Shown: positions 6,736 through 14,429 of the stretch, piece after piece | How positions within the stretch are numbered: the first letter of the stretch is position 1 | Layout of the letters: each line of letters opens with the position of its first letter | Assembly (NCBI GenBank): GCA_051888795.1 | Contig: JBJFCD010000177.1 | Span: 1-41,270 of the forward strand | Length of the DNA stretch: 41,270 nt | DNA from: MD308 sp051888795 | GTDB taxonomy: Bacteria > Bacillota > Clostridia > Lachnospirales > Lachnospiraceae | Reading direction: 5' to 3' | The notes under the pieces: generated by a model | What the model was told of the DNA's origin: nothing | The model's input: only the letters and a program-made list of their open reading frames with translations | The model's database searches: none | Translations under genes and position numbers: made by a program

Positions 6736-7227
6736 ATGAATTGTTATGAGAGATTGACGGATACTGCAGGAAAGTTAGGCTTATGCGTGATTGAGAAAGA
6801 ATTCAAATCATCCGCAAAAGGCTTGTGTAAAGGGAATAAGATAGGCATATCAAAAGCCCTTGAAGATGTTAAAGAAAAGAGGTGTATTCTTGCCGAAGAA
6901 ATGGCACATGCATTTTTTACAGCAGGCAACATTTTAGATCAAAGCGATGTATCAAATATTAAGCAGGAGCATTTTGCACGTGGACAGGCTTATGAGGCAC
7001 TCATTCCCCTGTCCCTGCTCATAGATGCATACACACAAGGCTATGAATCACGCTATGAAATAGCAGAATATTTGGAGGTTACAGAAGAGTTTCTAATAAA
7101 CAGCTTGTGGCATTATTTAAACAAATACGGTACATACAAGCAGCATGGGAATTATACTATCTGCTTTTCACCTCTTAGTATTATTGATAATAACCACGAA
7201 AATCAACGAAACGTGGCTTCGTTTTAA
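6736..7227 (+). CDS. immA: ImmA/IrrE-type metallopeptidase, prophage A
   Basis: A 163-residue protein following the repressor in the same operon, with TGGAGGG before the ATG. The active-site helix reads ILAEEMAHAFF: Glu replaces the first His of HExxH, and the second His (H58) and catalytic Glu (E55) remain. A later E-x3-A segment (KQEHFARGQAYE) fits the third metal-ligand region. ImmA-type enzymes cleave the partner repressor after DNA damage. It is clearly diverged from the prophage B copy, especially at the C-terminus (NENQRNVASF-like tail absent in B). Confidence 0.82.
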   Translation: MNCYERLTDTAGKLGLCVIEKEFKSSAKGLCKGNKIGISKALEDVKEKRCILAEEMAHAFFTAGNILDQSDVSNIKQEHFARGQAYEALIPLSLLIDAYTQGYESRYEIAEYLEVTEEFLINSLWHYLNKYGTYKQHGNYTICFSPLSIIDNNHENQRNVASF

Positions 7228-7285
7228 ACAGGTGCATCCCCTCATTTTATCCAATATAATACATAGGCAACGAAAGGAAAAACAT

Positions 7286-7711
7286 ATGAAAAAAGTAATT
7301 TTTACAATTATTACAGCAGTTATTTTATGTTTAGGTTTGGCAGCTTGTGGCGGTGAAACCGCAGAAGAACCTGAACAAAGCACTCCTTTAGACCTTACTG
7401 GCGAATGGGTGCAGGTAGATAAGGACAGCGATATGTGGCAGGAAGCTGTAATCAGTGATGATGAAATAGAAATCAACTGGATCAGTGACGAGGGCGAAAC
7501 AAAGTCGCTTTATTGGGCTGGCACATATGTTGCTCCTACAGAAGACACAGATAGTTATTCATGGACTTCTGAAAATGACACATCAAAAACAGACTCAGCT
7601 CTTTTAGCATCTACCGCAGAAACGAAAGATTTCGAATATGAAAACGGTGTGCTGAGCTATGAAGCCTCTGCTATGGGGACAACTACTATAGTGAAATTAC
7701 AGAAGAAATAA
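7286..7711 (+). CDS. Lipoprotein in the lysogeny module (candidate superinfection exclusion), prophage A
   Basis: A 141-residue secreted lipoprotein. Signal peptide MKKVIFTIITAVILCLGLAAC has the lipobox LAAC with Cys21 as the lipidation site. The mature part is acidic and beta-rich (LTGEWVQVDKD, ENGVLSYEASAMGTTTIV), like small lipocalin-style domains. AAAGGA lies before the chosen ATG; the longer frame upstream overlaps immA and lacks a ribosome site. A lipoprotein between repressor and integrase is the position of the known exclusion lipoprotein Ltp of phage TP-J34, so superinfection exclusion is a reasonable inference. Prophage B has a different gene here. Confidence 0.85.
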   Translation: MKKVIFTIITAVILCLGLAACGGETAEEPEQSTPLDLTGEWVQVDKDSDMWQEAVISDDEIEINWISDEGETKSLYWAGTYVAPTEDTDSYSWTSENDTSKTDSALLASTAETKDFEYENGVLSYEASAMGTTTIVKLQKK

Positions 7712-7727
7712 CTAAGGAGTGGGTAAA

Positions 7728-8822
7728 ATGAGGAATCCTAATGGATACGGCGGCATCTCTTATCTGGGGGAGAACCGCCGTAATCCTTTCCGGGCAAGAA
7801 TCACCACCGGATGGGAATATAATGAGAATACAGGAAGGCAGAAGCAGAAATATGCCACTCTGGGATATTACCCTACACGAAAGGCTGCCATGATTGCCCT
7901 CGCCAAATATAACGAGAATCCATACGATCTGGACGTGAATAAGGTTACATTTGAGGATATGTATATTAAATACGTGAATACCGAGGATATAACTGAGGGC
8001 ATGAAAAAAAGTTATAAATCTGCATTTGCCAAACTAGAGCCGCTTCACCATATGAAAATGGCAGATATTAAGAAAAAACACTTGCAGGATGCCCTGGATG
8101 CCAATGCAGGACTATCCACGGTATACCTCGAGAAAATCCGCAGCCTTATTAAAAATATCTGGCAGTACTGCATAGACAACGATCTGATCGAAAAGGACTA
8201 CACTAAAAAACTAAGGATATCACCGAATGATAAGAAGACAGGTATACATACTCCATTTACCGAGGATGAGATCCAGCTGCTTTGGGACAATGTGGACATG
8301 CCTATAGATTTGAGACTTTCACGCAGAGGAAATGAAACGATTAAGGTTTTTTATGTAGATACAGTCCTGATGCTGATTTACACCGGAATGCGTCCCAGCG
8401 AGCTTCTGAATATCGAGTGCGAGAATATAAACCTGAAAGAGCGTTATATGATTGGCGGCATGAAGAATGAAGCTGGCAAAAATAGAATAATTCCCATTCA
8501 TGACGATATCTTCCCTCTGATAGAGGCACGAGTTAACAAAGGCACAAAATATCTCATTCCTTATAAGGTTGAGCTGCCGCCGGATTTGAGTGCTTACCGA
8601 TATGTTATATTTGACCCAATCATGGACAAATTAAAAATTGAACACTTACCTCATGATGGAAGGCACACATTTTCTACTGTAGCAGACAATTATCTCGACA
8701 TCGATATTAAAAAGAGGATTATGGGTCATACCATTAAAGATATCACTCAGGGAACATACACTCATAAAACTGCTGCCGATCTAGTAAAAGAGGTAAATAA
8801 AATTATTTTTCTCAAAAAATAA
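7728..8822 (+). CDS. int: Tyrosine integrase, prophage A
   Basis: A 364-residue tyrosine recombinase. Residues 1-~65 form the AP2-like arm-binding domain (RNPFRARITTGWE), about 72-165 the core-binding SAM-like domain and about 175-364 the catalytic domain. Visible catalytic residues are R222 in TGMRPSELL, K246 in GGMKNEAGK, H309 and R312 in LPHDGRHTF, H334 in IMGHT and Tyr344 in TQGTYTH. AAGGAG is 8 bases before the ATG; an in-frame GTG three codons upstream overlaps the ribosome site. About 85-90% identical by eye to the integrase at 39879. Confidence 0.95.
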   Translation: MRNPNGYGGISYLGENRRNPFRARITTGWEYNENTGRQKQKYATLGYYPTRKAAMIALAKYNENPYDLDVNKVTFEDMYIKYVNTEDITEGMKKSYKSAFAKLEPLHHMKMADIKKKHLQDALDANAGLSTVYLEKIRSLIKNIWQYCIDNDLIEKDYTKKLRISPNDKKTGIHTPFTEDEIQLLWDNVDMPIDLRLSRRGNETIKVFYVDTVLMLIYTGMRPSELLNIECENINLKERYMIGGMKNEAGKNRIIPIHDDIFPLIEARVNKGTKYLIPYKVELPPDLSAYRYVIFDPIMDKLKIEHLPHDGRHTFSTVADNYLDIDIKKRIMGHTIKDITQGTYTHKTAADLVKEVNKIIFLKK

Positions 8823-8846
8823 AAGTTCACAAAATCGTAACAATTA

Positions 8847-8872
8847 GGGCTGGACAAAATCCGGCTCTTTTT
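8847..8872 (+). terminator. Intrinsic terminator after integrase A
   Basis: GGGCTGGA / TCCGGCTC forms an 8-bp stem with two G-U pairs, followed by TTTTT, 24 bases after the integrase stop. The same position after integrase B has a simpler stem. Confidence 0.7.
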
Positions 8873-8884
8873 GTGTGTCTTATC

Positions 8885-8906
8885 TGTGGCTTGTTTGTGT
8901 CTTACG
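8885..8906 (+). repeat. Integrase arm-type repeat, copy 1
   Basis: A 22-bp element (TGTGGCTTG...GTGTCTTACG) identical to 41036-41057 and matching 20 of 22 bases at 9126-9147. A shorter GTGTCTTA copy sits 22 bases to its left at 8875-8882. Repeats on both sides of the core are typical arm sites bound by the N-terminal domain of AP2-type integrases. Confidence 0.65.
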
Positions 8907-8973
8907 ACTTTGTTTTGATGGATTTTACAGCCCATTATCTAAAAATTCAAAACGGCTGAAACCGTTGGAAATT

Positions 8974-9004
8974 CAAAGCCCCGCCTGATATTGACGGGGC
9001 TTTG
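8974..9004. other. Strong hairpin in the attachment region
   Basis: CAAAGCCCCG and CGGGGCTTTG form a perfect 10-bp stem around an 11-base loop. No U-run follows, so it may be a weak bidirectional terminator or a structural part of the attachment site. A shorter version (9-bp stem) is conserved at 41125-41155. Confidence 0.55.
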
Positions 9005-9098
9005 AGGTATTTAGATGAATATTACACCGATATTTCTAGATTATTATAACAATAAATCTCAAAATGCCGTAAGTGTTGAAAAATAGGCGTTGTATCAA

Positions 9099-9107
9099 CG
9101 TTTGTAC
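9099..9107. other. Candidate attachment core between prophages A and B
   Basis: CGTTTGTAC is the last stretch shared with the region after integrase B (41250-41258); the sequences then diverge completely. The spacing gives a prophage B unit of 32151 bases. A small inverted repeat (CGTTG-TAT-CAACG) lies just to the left. The exact core length cannot be set from one window. Confidence 0.5.
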
Positions 9108-9125
9108 ATGATTCAATACGCACAT

Positions 9126-9147
9126 TGTGGCTTGCGTGTGTCTTACG
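9126..9147 (+). repeat. Integrase arm-type repeat, copy 2 (far side of the core)
   Basis: Matches 20 of 22 bases of the repeat at 8885-8906, in the same orientation, on the other side of the candidate core. This is the expected P/P' arm arrangement. Confidence 0.6.
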
Positions 9148-9270
9148 TTTTTATCTCACTGTGTATAGAGATGCTCGTAAAAAGCCTTTATATTTCAACA
9201 TCTTTTTATACTATACCCTAAAAATCAATTTTTTCAAATAGTAATTTGTATAGCAATTTCACCAAACTTA

Positions 9271-9951
9271 TTATTTAAGCAGTTCGTTTACTTTCTTCTG
9301 AACGGCGTTGTAATCATATCCGGCAGCAGTTAATTTTTTCTTTCTTGTTTCTCCGTTGCCCCATTTTCCTGCAATGACTTCTTTTGCAATCGTTTCTATA
9401 GATTTCGTTGAAGTCGTTGCCTTTTTCTTTTTAGGAATGTCCAGCCAATCTGCTGCGGCTTTTGCGAGGGCTGTCCCCATAACTTTAAGCTCGGCGTTTT
9501 CGTCCCAGTCTTTGATATCCTTCTTGTTGTCCACGAAAGCTATCTCATTAAGGATGGCTTTCATGTTAGTAAGACGGAGCACTCCCAGGTCCGGACGATA
9601 CTTAACGCCTCTGCTGTTCTGTCCGACAGCCTTTACCTGTTTCTCAAAACACTGTCCAAGAGCCTTATTCTTGGAGCTATATACAAGTGCCTCATAACCG
9701 TCACCGCCGCCAGCATTAAAGTGAACTGATACGAACAAGTCAGCTCCCCAGCTGTTGGCACGATCAACAACTGTCCTGATGGAGTCAGAAGTGGTATCTT
9801 TCTTCGATTCGCACTCATAATTATCTTTGAGATATTCGTGGGCATAATTGACCACCTTAATTGCCACATCTGCCTCTTTTACATATCCAACTGCACCAGG
9901 ATCAGAGCCGCCGTGCCCTGCATCCCATAATACTTTTTTTAAATCAGTCAT
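9271..9951 (-). CDS. Endolysin: N-acetylmuramoyl-L-alanine amidase (Amidase_3) with a Cpl-7 repeat
   Basis: A 226-residue lysin. The amidase_3 domain spans residues 5-172, with zinc ligands H13 (DAGHGGSDPGAVG), E27 and H77 (SVHFNAG) and catalytic E136 (LNEIAFVDN). A Lys/Thr linker leads to one C-terminal Cpl-7 (CW_7) cell-wall-binding repeat, residues 184-226 (EVIAGKWGNG, LTAAGYDYNAVQ). It hydrolyses the amide bond between MurNAc and the stem peptide. There is no signal peptide, so it needs the holin next door, whose reading frame it overlaps by 8 bases. Confidence 0.95.
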   Translation of the reverse strand: MTDLKKVLWDAGHGGSDPGAVGYVKEADVAIKVVNYAHEYLKDNYECESKKDTTSDSIRTVVDRANSWGADLFVSVHFNAGGGDGYEALVYSSKNKALGQCFEKQVKAVGQNSRGVKYRPDLGVLRLTNMKAILNEIAFVDNKKDIKDWDENAELKVMGTALAKAAADWLDIPKKKKATTSTKSIETIAKEVIAGKWGNGETRKKKLTAAGYDYNAVQKKVNELLK

Positions 9952-10171
9952 TATTCTTAACCTCCTCTTGAGCCTTGCACTCTGGCAGACCTGTTACTGA
10001 TGTTAATAACGACAGCACTCCTGCCAGCACCGTTGCAGAGCCTACAGCCACCCAGTTTACTTCTGTGACCATAGTCGATGCGCCGATGGTAGCAACTGCC
10101 GTCTGTGCCATCGTCTTGATAGCTCTTATGCCTGCGGCTTTCCACCACTTTTTACATGTTAAATTTGTCAT
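9944..10171 (-). CDS. Holin, r1t-like family
   Basis: A 75-residue protein with the r1t-holin pattern: KKWWKAAGIRAIKTMAQTAVA, a first hydrophobic helix, EVNWVAVGSATVLAGVLSLLTS as the second, then a charged tail. It forms the membrane lesion that lets the amidase reach the wall. It overlaps the membrane coiled-coil gene upstream by 20 bases and the lysin downstream by 8, a compact lysis cassette. Confidence 0.88.
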   Translation of the reverse strand: MTNLTCKKWWKAAGIRAIKTMAQTAVATIGASTMVTEVNWVAVGSATVLAGVLSLLTSVTGLPECKAQEEVKNND

Positions 10172-10439
10172 GTCGCTCCCTCTCTTTCTCTCTTTCTTTT
10201 ATCAATAAAATATCGTTCTCGTGAGCATTGAGTTTTTCGCCATGCTCATCGAGCTGATCCCAGATTCTTTTATGTGCCCGGGAATTGCTATCTGCCATAT
10301 TATCAAGCGACTTTTCCAGCAGTGTAACGGAATCCGTTAATCTTACAATTGATGTATTTAGCTTGATTATTGGTGTAATGATTGCTGTTGCAAATGTTAT
10401 CAATGACACTATTACAAGAAAAACGCCCCATTCTGTCAT
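10152..10439 (-). CDS. Membrane-anchored coiled-coil protein of the lysis cassette
   Basis: A 95-residue protein with one N-terminal membrane helix (VFLVIVSLITFATAIITPII, residues about 5-25), a helical coiled-coil stretch (TSIVRLTDSVTLLEKSLDNM) and a Lys/Glu/Arg-rich tail. The topology recalls XhlA-type lysis proteins and other small phage membrane proteins next to holins. I chose the ATG after AAACGAGG rather than the one 15 codons upstream, which overlaps the fibre gene. Confidence 0.7.
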   Translation of the reverse strand: MTEWGVFLVIVSLITFATAIITPIIKLNTSIVRLTDSVTLLEKSLDNMADSNSRAHKRIWDQLDEHGEKLNAHENDILLIKEREKERERHDKFNM

Positions 10440-10455
10440 AATATAGCCTCGTTTC

Positions 10456-11919
10456 TTAAACTCTGTTTCTATTAAATGCTCCATAACTTACTATAGTTGC
10501 AGGCACATCAATTGCCGTGAAGAATAATCCAGCTATTGAACCGTGCCCCTGTGCCAGCTTACAGCTGCCAGTCTGCTCATATCCCGATAATGCCACCTGA
10601 TTGCAGTTGATTCCGAAAAGGCTCACTGTGATCGCATCGCTGGCAGCTCCTGTGAATCCGATCCCCCAGCCATCAGTCGTATTGGCTGTATAGCCTCTGA
10701 ATATGCAGTTTGTCGCTTGCAGGTAATAACCTGCTCTTAAAAACAGCCCCTGCCCTTTCAGAGCTCCTATGCCCTCAAATGTACATCCTGTGTACTGCCC
10801 GGAGGCTATCGCACCATTACCGGATGCTGTCGTGGCTGTAGCATCTGTAATGCCCCGGAATATGCACCCTTGTGCCCTGCTGCTGGCTATGTCTGCGCCA
10901 TATGCCGATGCTGTCGTGCTTTCTGCTGTAATATCGCAGTCGGTCATATATACATACGAGCCGCTTATACCTGTCGCAGTTCCGGCAGTATTTTTAATGA
11001 ACACCAAGCTGTCTATAAGCCTGCTATCATTTAAGAGATATGCGACCGCAGCCTCTCGGACAAACTGCCCTTTTATGCTGCAATCTTTAAAAATGGCATT
11101 GCTGCCGCCTATTATATGGCTGCCGCCTGTGGCATTCACCGCCAGCCCTTTGATTGTGATTCCTTGAGCATAAATAAAGTTAGTATCTGATGCGATATTG
11201 CCGCAGTCCGTAAAATCCAGAGTTACATTATTATTGCTGCCAGTATAAGCAAATATGTAGCTGTTGCTGTTCACCGTGTATCTGGTGCTGTCATAACCAA
11301 ACTGTCCCTTTATTTTGATGCTCACTTTATCCTGCAAAGCCAGACACGTATCAATGAAAGCTCGCAGCGTCACATTATCGGTTTTGCCGTTGCATCTATA
11401 TATGAAATCATCGACTGGCTGCACTAAGTTCGTAACCCATCCGCATAAATCAGGGTCTGATCTGGTATCGGTTATGTAACTTGATGCCACGCTTGTCGCT
11501 CCTGCAGGAAGCCTGATTTCTGCAAGGCATAACTCATACACATCTGCGGTTCTGGTGAGTGCCGGAGCTGCCGGAGTTGCTGCTGGTGTTCCTTTCAGCA
11601 CATATACTCCTATGAGCCTGTTGATTTCATCCAGCCGAAGCACCACCCGGTCTATTCTGCTCAGCGTTGCCGCTGCTGCTTCAATATTTACGACTTCTGC
11701 CTCATCGTTTAAATATATCTTTCCATCAATATATGCCGTCCCGGCTTGCACGTTTACAGTCATACTGCTGCCGGGTGTTACTTTTAAAGATGTTCCTTTA
11801 AAAAGTACACCGTTTTTAATAAGCCCCCTGAAATATGCTGCAAAGCTCTCAGCGTTTGCCGCTCTGTCTGCCATGCCCCCAATAACAATACTGTTAAAAG
11901 GGAAATACATTTTACTCAT
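10456..11919 (-). CDS. Tail fibre/receptor-binding protein with beta-helix C-terminus
   Basis: A 487-residue protein. Residues 1-~165 are a baseplate-attachment domain shared with the gene at 12448 (MYFPFNSIVI, then NVQAGTAYIDGKIYLNDEAE and LTRTADVYELCLAEIRLPAGA, then SSYITDTRSDPDLCG). Residues about 200-450 look like a right-handed beta-helix: short repeats rich in Gly, Asn and Asp such as IIGGSNAIFKDCSIKGQF. Such domains bind or cleave surface glycans. GAGGGGAG before the ATG. A ligand cannot be predicted. Confidence 0.8.
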   Translation of the reverse strand: MSKMYFPFNSIVIGGMADRAANAESFAAYFRGLIKNGVLFKGTSLKVTPGSSMTVNVQAGTAYIDGKIYLNDEAEVVNIEAAAATLSRIDRVVLRLDEINRLIGVYVLKGTPAATPAAPALTRTADVYELCLAEIRLPAGATSVASSYITDTRSDPDLCGWVTNLVQPVDDFIYRCNGKTDNVTLRAFIDTCLALQDKVSIKIKGQFGYDSTRYTVNSNSYIFAYTGSNNNVTLDFTDCGNIASDTNFIYAQGITIKGLAVNATGGSHIIGGSNAIFKDCSIKGQFVREAAVAYLLNDSRLIDSLVFIKNTAGTATGISGSYVYMTDCDITAESTTASAYGADIASSRAQGCIFRGITDATATTASGNGAIASGQYTGCTFEGIGALKGQGLFLRAGYYLQATNCIFRGYTANTTDGWGIGFTGAASDAITVSLFGINCNQVALSGYEQTGSCKLAQGHGSIAGLFFTAIDVPATIVSYGAFNRNRV

Positions 11920-12021
11920 TTTCTCCCCTCTTTCTGTGCTGCTGTGGGCTTCTCAGACAAAATTAAATTTGTTTTCACGGGTATAGCTTCATTAAATGGC
12001 TTCCACAGTTCGTATTAATTT

Positions 12022-12183
12022 TTATTCAGTCGCCGTTTCCGGATCTGATTCATGATTAATGATTGATTCGTATTCTTCTGATGTTATCCAGCCTTTTTCA
12101 ACTGCCATTCTGACACGGTATTCAGACCAGAGACCATCATCATAATATTTCTTTACCATGTAGTATTTTTTGCTGTGCTCCAT
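12022..12183 (-). CDS. XkdX-family small tail protein (53 aa)
   Basis: A 53-codon gene with the XkdX signature: tyrosines before a GLWS (KKYYDDGLWSEYRVRMA), then GWITSEEYESI. XkdX proteins lie between fibre and lysis genes of PBSX-like and other siphophages, usually after XkdW; their function is unknown. A GGAGGG ribosome site lies before the ATG. The 102 bases between this gene and the fibre gene downstream hold no feature I can name. Confidence 0.8.
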   Translation of the reverse strand: MEHSKKYYMVKKYYDDGLWSEYRVRMAVEKGWITSEEYESIINHESDPETATE

Positions 12184-12184
12184 G

Positions 12185-12448
12185 TTATCCCTCCATGTCT
12201 ATTCCGGTCATCATTGCTATGAATTCTATATCTGCCTCTGTTTGTTCGACTCTTTCCTCGATTGTCGGTTCTGGAGCAGGCGGTTCTGGTTTAGGCAGAG
12301 GATCATAAACGTACTCGCTATTGATATATTTATAGTTTGTGATATCACCGTCTGGCAGAGCATCAACTTTATTAACATACTCAAAACTATCAAGACACAC
12401 ACACGCCGATAATATTCTGTTATCTTCTGATAAATTCAACGAATACAT
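12185..12448 (-). CDS. XkdW-like small tail protein
   Basis: An 87-residue protein. A beta-rich N-terminus (MYSLNLSEDNRILSACVC, then VDALPDGDITNYKYINSEYV) is followed by a Pro/Glu linker (PLPKPEPPAPEPT) and a short helix (EQTEADIEFIAMMTGIDM). The type and position, just before XkdX and after a fibre gene, match small tail-tip or fibre-assembly proteins. Its start shares a base with the fibre stop. Confidence 0.7.
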   Translation of the reverse strand: MYSLNLSEDNRILSACVCLDSFEYVNKVDALPDGDITNYKYINSEYVYDPLPKPEPPAPEPTIEERVEQTEADIEFIAMMTGIDMEG

Positions 12449-13317
12449 TACTTTACCCCCTTACCGCCGAAAATTTCAACTGGTATACAGTATGAGTTAT
12501 CCACTGCATTAGAATTCGCTGTAGATTTATACCCGTCCATAAAAGTAATTTTTGTATCTGATACTTCTGAGGTTTGTCTCCAGTGGGCAAGCATTGCACC
12601 GCCTTCACCTATTGCAAAACTTCCAAACACTTGATTGCCAACGCCATCATGATTTATTGGTGCCATTGCACTTATATATTTGTTGCTGGCAATAGAGTAC
12701 CTAAATACAACAATTATAAAATCATAATCAGTTAAATTTAACGATATTGTTTGACTTGCAAAATTACTTGTCGGACTTGCGTTTTCCCATAGCTTATCTA
12801 TAGAAACACCCTCGAATGTTGATGTTTTAGAATATCCGCACAGGCTTGCATTTGCCCGTGTATCCGTGATATAACTCGCAATTATCGAGCTTGCCCCTGC
12901 TGGAACCCTGATTTCTGCAAGGCACATCTCATAAACCCCTTCACTCCTTGTTAGAGCTGGAGCTGATGGCGATGAACTCGGCGTTCCTTTCAGTACATCA
13001 AACTCTATGAGCCTGTTCGATTCGTCCAGACGGAATATAACTCTGTCTATTCTATCCTGAGTGGCACTCGCCGCTTCAATGGACAATGTTTCTGCCGCAG
13101 TATTCAATATGGTTTTACCATTTACGCATCCTGCTCCAGCTTTGATCTGAACGTTCATGCCGCTACCTACCACTACCTGTAAAGCTGTGTCAGTTTGCAT
13201 GAGCACACCGTTTGAAAAATAAGCTGCTAAATACGCTGCCAAGTTTTCAGCATTCGCAGGGCGATCCGCTACACCGTCCACCACGATGCTATTAAAAGGA
13301 AAGTAACTTACTGCCAT
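12448..13317 (-). CDS. Second tail fibre protein, paralogous N-terminus
   Basis: A 289-residue protein. Its first ~165 residues are paralogous to those of the 487-residue fibre at 10456 (YFPFNSIVVDGVADRPANAE, GCVNGKTILNTAAETLSIEA, LTRSEGVYEMCLAEIRVPAG). The C-terminal ~115 residues are unrelated: a compact beta domain (TISLNLTDYDFIIVVFRYS, FGSFAIGEGGAMLAHW) of the kind found at phage fibre tips. The two genes are separated only by the XkdW and XkdX genes, so they arose by duplication followed by exchange of the tip. Confidence 0.8.
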   Translation of the reverse strand: MAVSYFPFNSIVVDGVADRPANAENLAAYLAAYFSNGVLMQTDTALQVVVGSGMNVQIKAGAGCVNGKTILNTAAETLSIEAASATQDRIDRVIFRLDESNRLIEFDVLKGTPSSSPSAPALTRSEGVYEMCLAEIRVPAGASSIIASYITDTRANASLCGYSKTSTFEGVSIDKLWENASPTSNFASQTISLNLTDYDFIIVVFRYSIASNKYISAMAPINHDGVGNQVFGSFAIGEGGAMLAHWRQTSEVSDTKITFMDGYKSTANSNAVDNSYCIPVEIFGGKGVK

Positions 13318-13358
13318 GTTTCTACATCTCCTGTGTTGAATAAACTTAAAAAATAGTT

Positions 13359-14426
13359 TTAATTATCGCTTTTCAAAATGTCTGAAATTGTCGGCTCTGT
13401 AGAACCAACATATATTACAACCTTGCTGCTGTTGCCTTCGTCTACCTCTTCAACTTCCGTTATTCGAACAGATATCTTCTTGTTCCACTGCCTGCTGAAT
13501 ACAGTCACGATATCACCGAGGTCAAAATCCTTTTTATAGACCATTGTCTCATTGTCAACGATTGAACCGCTGAAATTTTCGGCGGCAGGTGATTGCACTT
13601 CTAGTCCGTTTTCTTGAAGCAGCTGTAAATACTCTGCATCGGTCATTTTCTCTTCACGGCTCGCCCTGGCATCGTTCCATGTTTCGAAGCGATCCCAGCC
13701 AGTGCTTCCATCATCGACTTCCACAATAGTTCTATCAAGCCCTTCGCCCTCACCAGCCACATATACAGCTGTTACTTTGTCAGCTTCGCTGTATGTATAC
13801 TCTGCAGCTGTCAGGTTATCGTACTCTTCTGAAAACACTACTCTTGGATTGATGCTCTGATTAACAGACCTATCCACCCCTTGATAAGTGGAAAACTCCA
13901 TATAATGCCGCTTGTAGAGCACCTTATATCCGATGCCGCTCACCAATGACAGCCCCTCTAAATAGCTGAGCAGATTCTTACCAGTAACCTGTAATCGTAC
14001 TTTTGAGGATGTATCTGCGGCAAGAGCCGGCATGCGCAGTCCAGTTATAACTCTGTTTGCAGCTGCTGTCACTGCGTTGCTGTTTACCAGCGTGTGCATT
14101 ATATTGCGATATGTGTCGTTTAGAGTTGTCTGCTTCGGTATAATTCTCCGGGCGAGCAGCCCTGTGAGAAAATACCCTGATGCTTCTATGATTTCTTCAC
14201 CATCAGCATCTCTTTTAAGGTAAAAGGTATCAATCACGCCAGCCTCATCAGATCCTGGTTTATGCACGATATTCTGTTTCTGTATCAGCTCGATGTTGTT
14301 CTCAGACTGCGGAAGTGTAAGGCTGAATTGTCCAGCAGTGCTGTACTTCCTATGCCATATCACGCTTGATGTCTCATCAATGACTCCGAGCTTTTGAAAG
14401 TTCCTGCTTAATATAGTCAAGTCCAT
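13359..14426 (-). CDS. Siphovirus Gp37-like tail protein (baseplate hub)
   Basis: A 355-residue protein matching the siphovirus ReqiPepy6 Gp37-like family, a hub protein below the distal tail protein. Recognisable parts are SSVIWHRKYSTAGQFSLTLP, the VTGKNLLSYLEGLS segment and DFDLGDIVTVFSRQWNKKIS near the C-terminus. It links the tail tube to the fibres and may guide tape-measure exit. It lies 3 bases after the distal tail gene. Confidence 0.85.
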   Translation of the reverse strand: MDLTILSRNFQKLGVIDETSSVIWHRKYSTAGQFSLTLPQSENNIELIQKQNIVHKPGSDEAGVIDTFYLKRDADGEEIIEASGYFLTGLLARRIIPKQTTLNDTYRNIMHTLVNSNAVTAAANRVITGLRMPALAADTSSKVRLQVTGKNLLSYLEGLSLVSGIGYKVLYKRHYMEFSTYQGVDRSVNQSINPRVVFSEEYDNLTAAEYTYSEADKVTAVYVAGEGEGLDRTIVEVDDGSTGWDRFETWNDARASREEKMTDAEYLQLLQENGLEVQSPAAENFSGSIVDNETMVYKKDFDLGDIVTVFSRQWNKKISVRITEVEEVDEGNSSKVVIYVGSTEPTISDILKSDN

Positions 14427-14429
14427 AGA

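Larger units (their letters stand above)
8823..9270. other. Prophage A/B junction: attachment region (448 bases without a gene)
   Basis: No gene is visible between integrase A and the endolysin of prophage B. The stretch holds the integrase terminator, two 22-bp arm-type repeats (8885-8906 and 9126-9147), a 10-bp-stem hairpin (8974-9004) and a candidate core at 9099-9107. Similarity to the region after integrase B (40974-41258) runs up to base 9107 and then stops. That is expected if the sequence to the left belongs to prophage A's integrase-side arm and the sequence to the right to prophage B's other arm. Confidence 0.7.

Noticed and set aside
7145..7285. Longer start for the lipoprotein gene
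   Set aside because: Overlaps immA, lacks a ribosome site and would bury the signal peptide; the ATG at 7286 has AAAGGA and a proper signal sequence.
8870..9150. CRISPR-like direct repeats
   Set aside because: Only two full 22-bp copies 241 bases apart, flanking an attachment core; no regular spacers and no cas genes. Integrase arm sites explain them better.
9163..9216. Imperfect inverted repeat GTATAG-AGATG / CATCT-CTATAC as late-operon terminator
   Set aside because: The right arm carries a 7-base bulge and the loop is 25 bases; stability is doubtful, so no terminator is called after the endolysin.
10456..13317. Diversity-generating retroelement acting on fibre tips
   Set aside because: No reverse transcriptase, no template repeat and no adenine-biased variable repeat could be seen.
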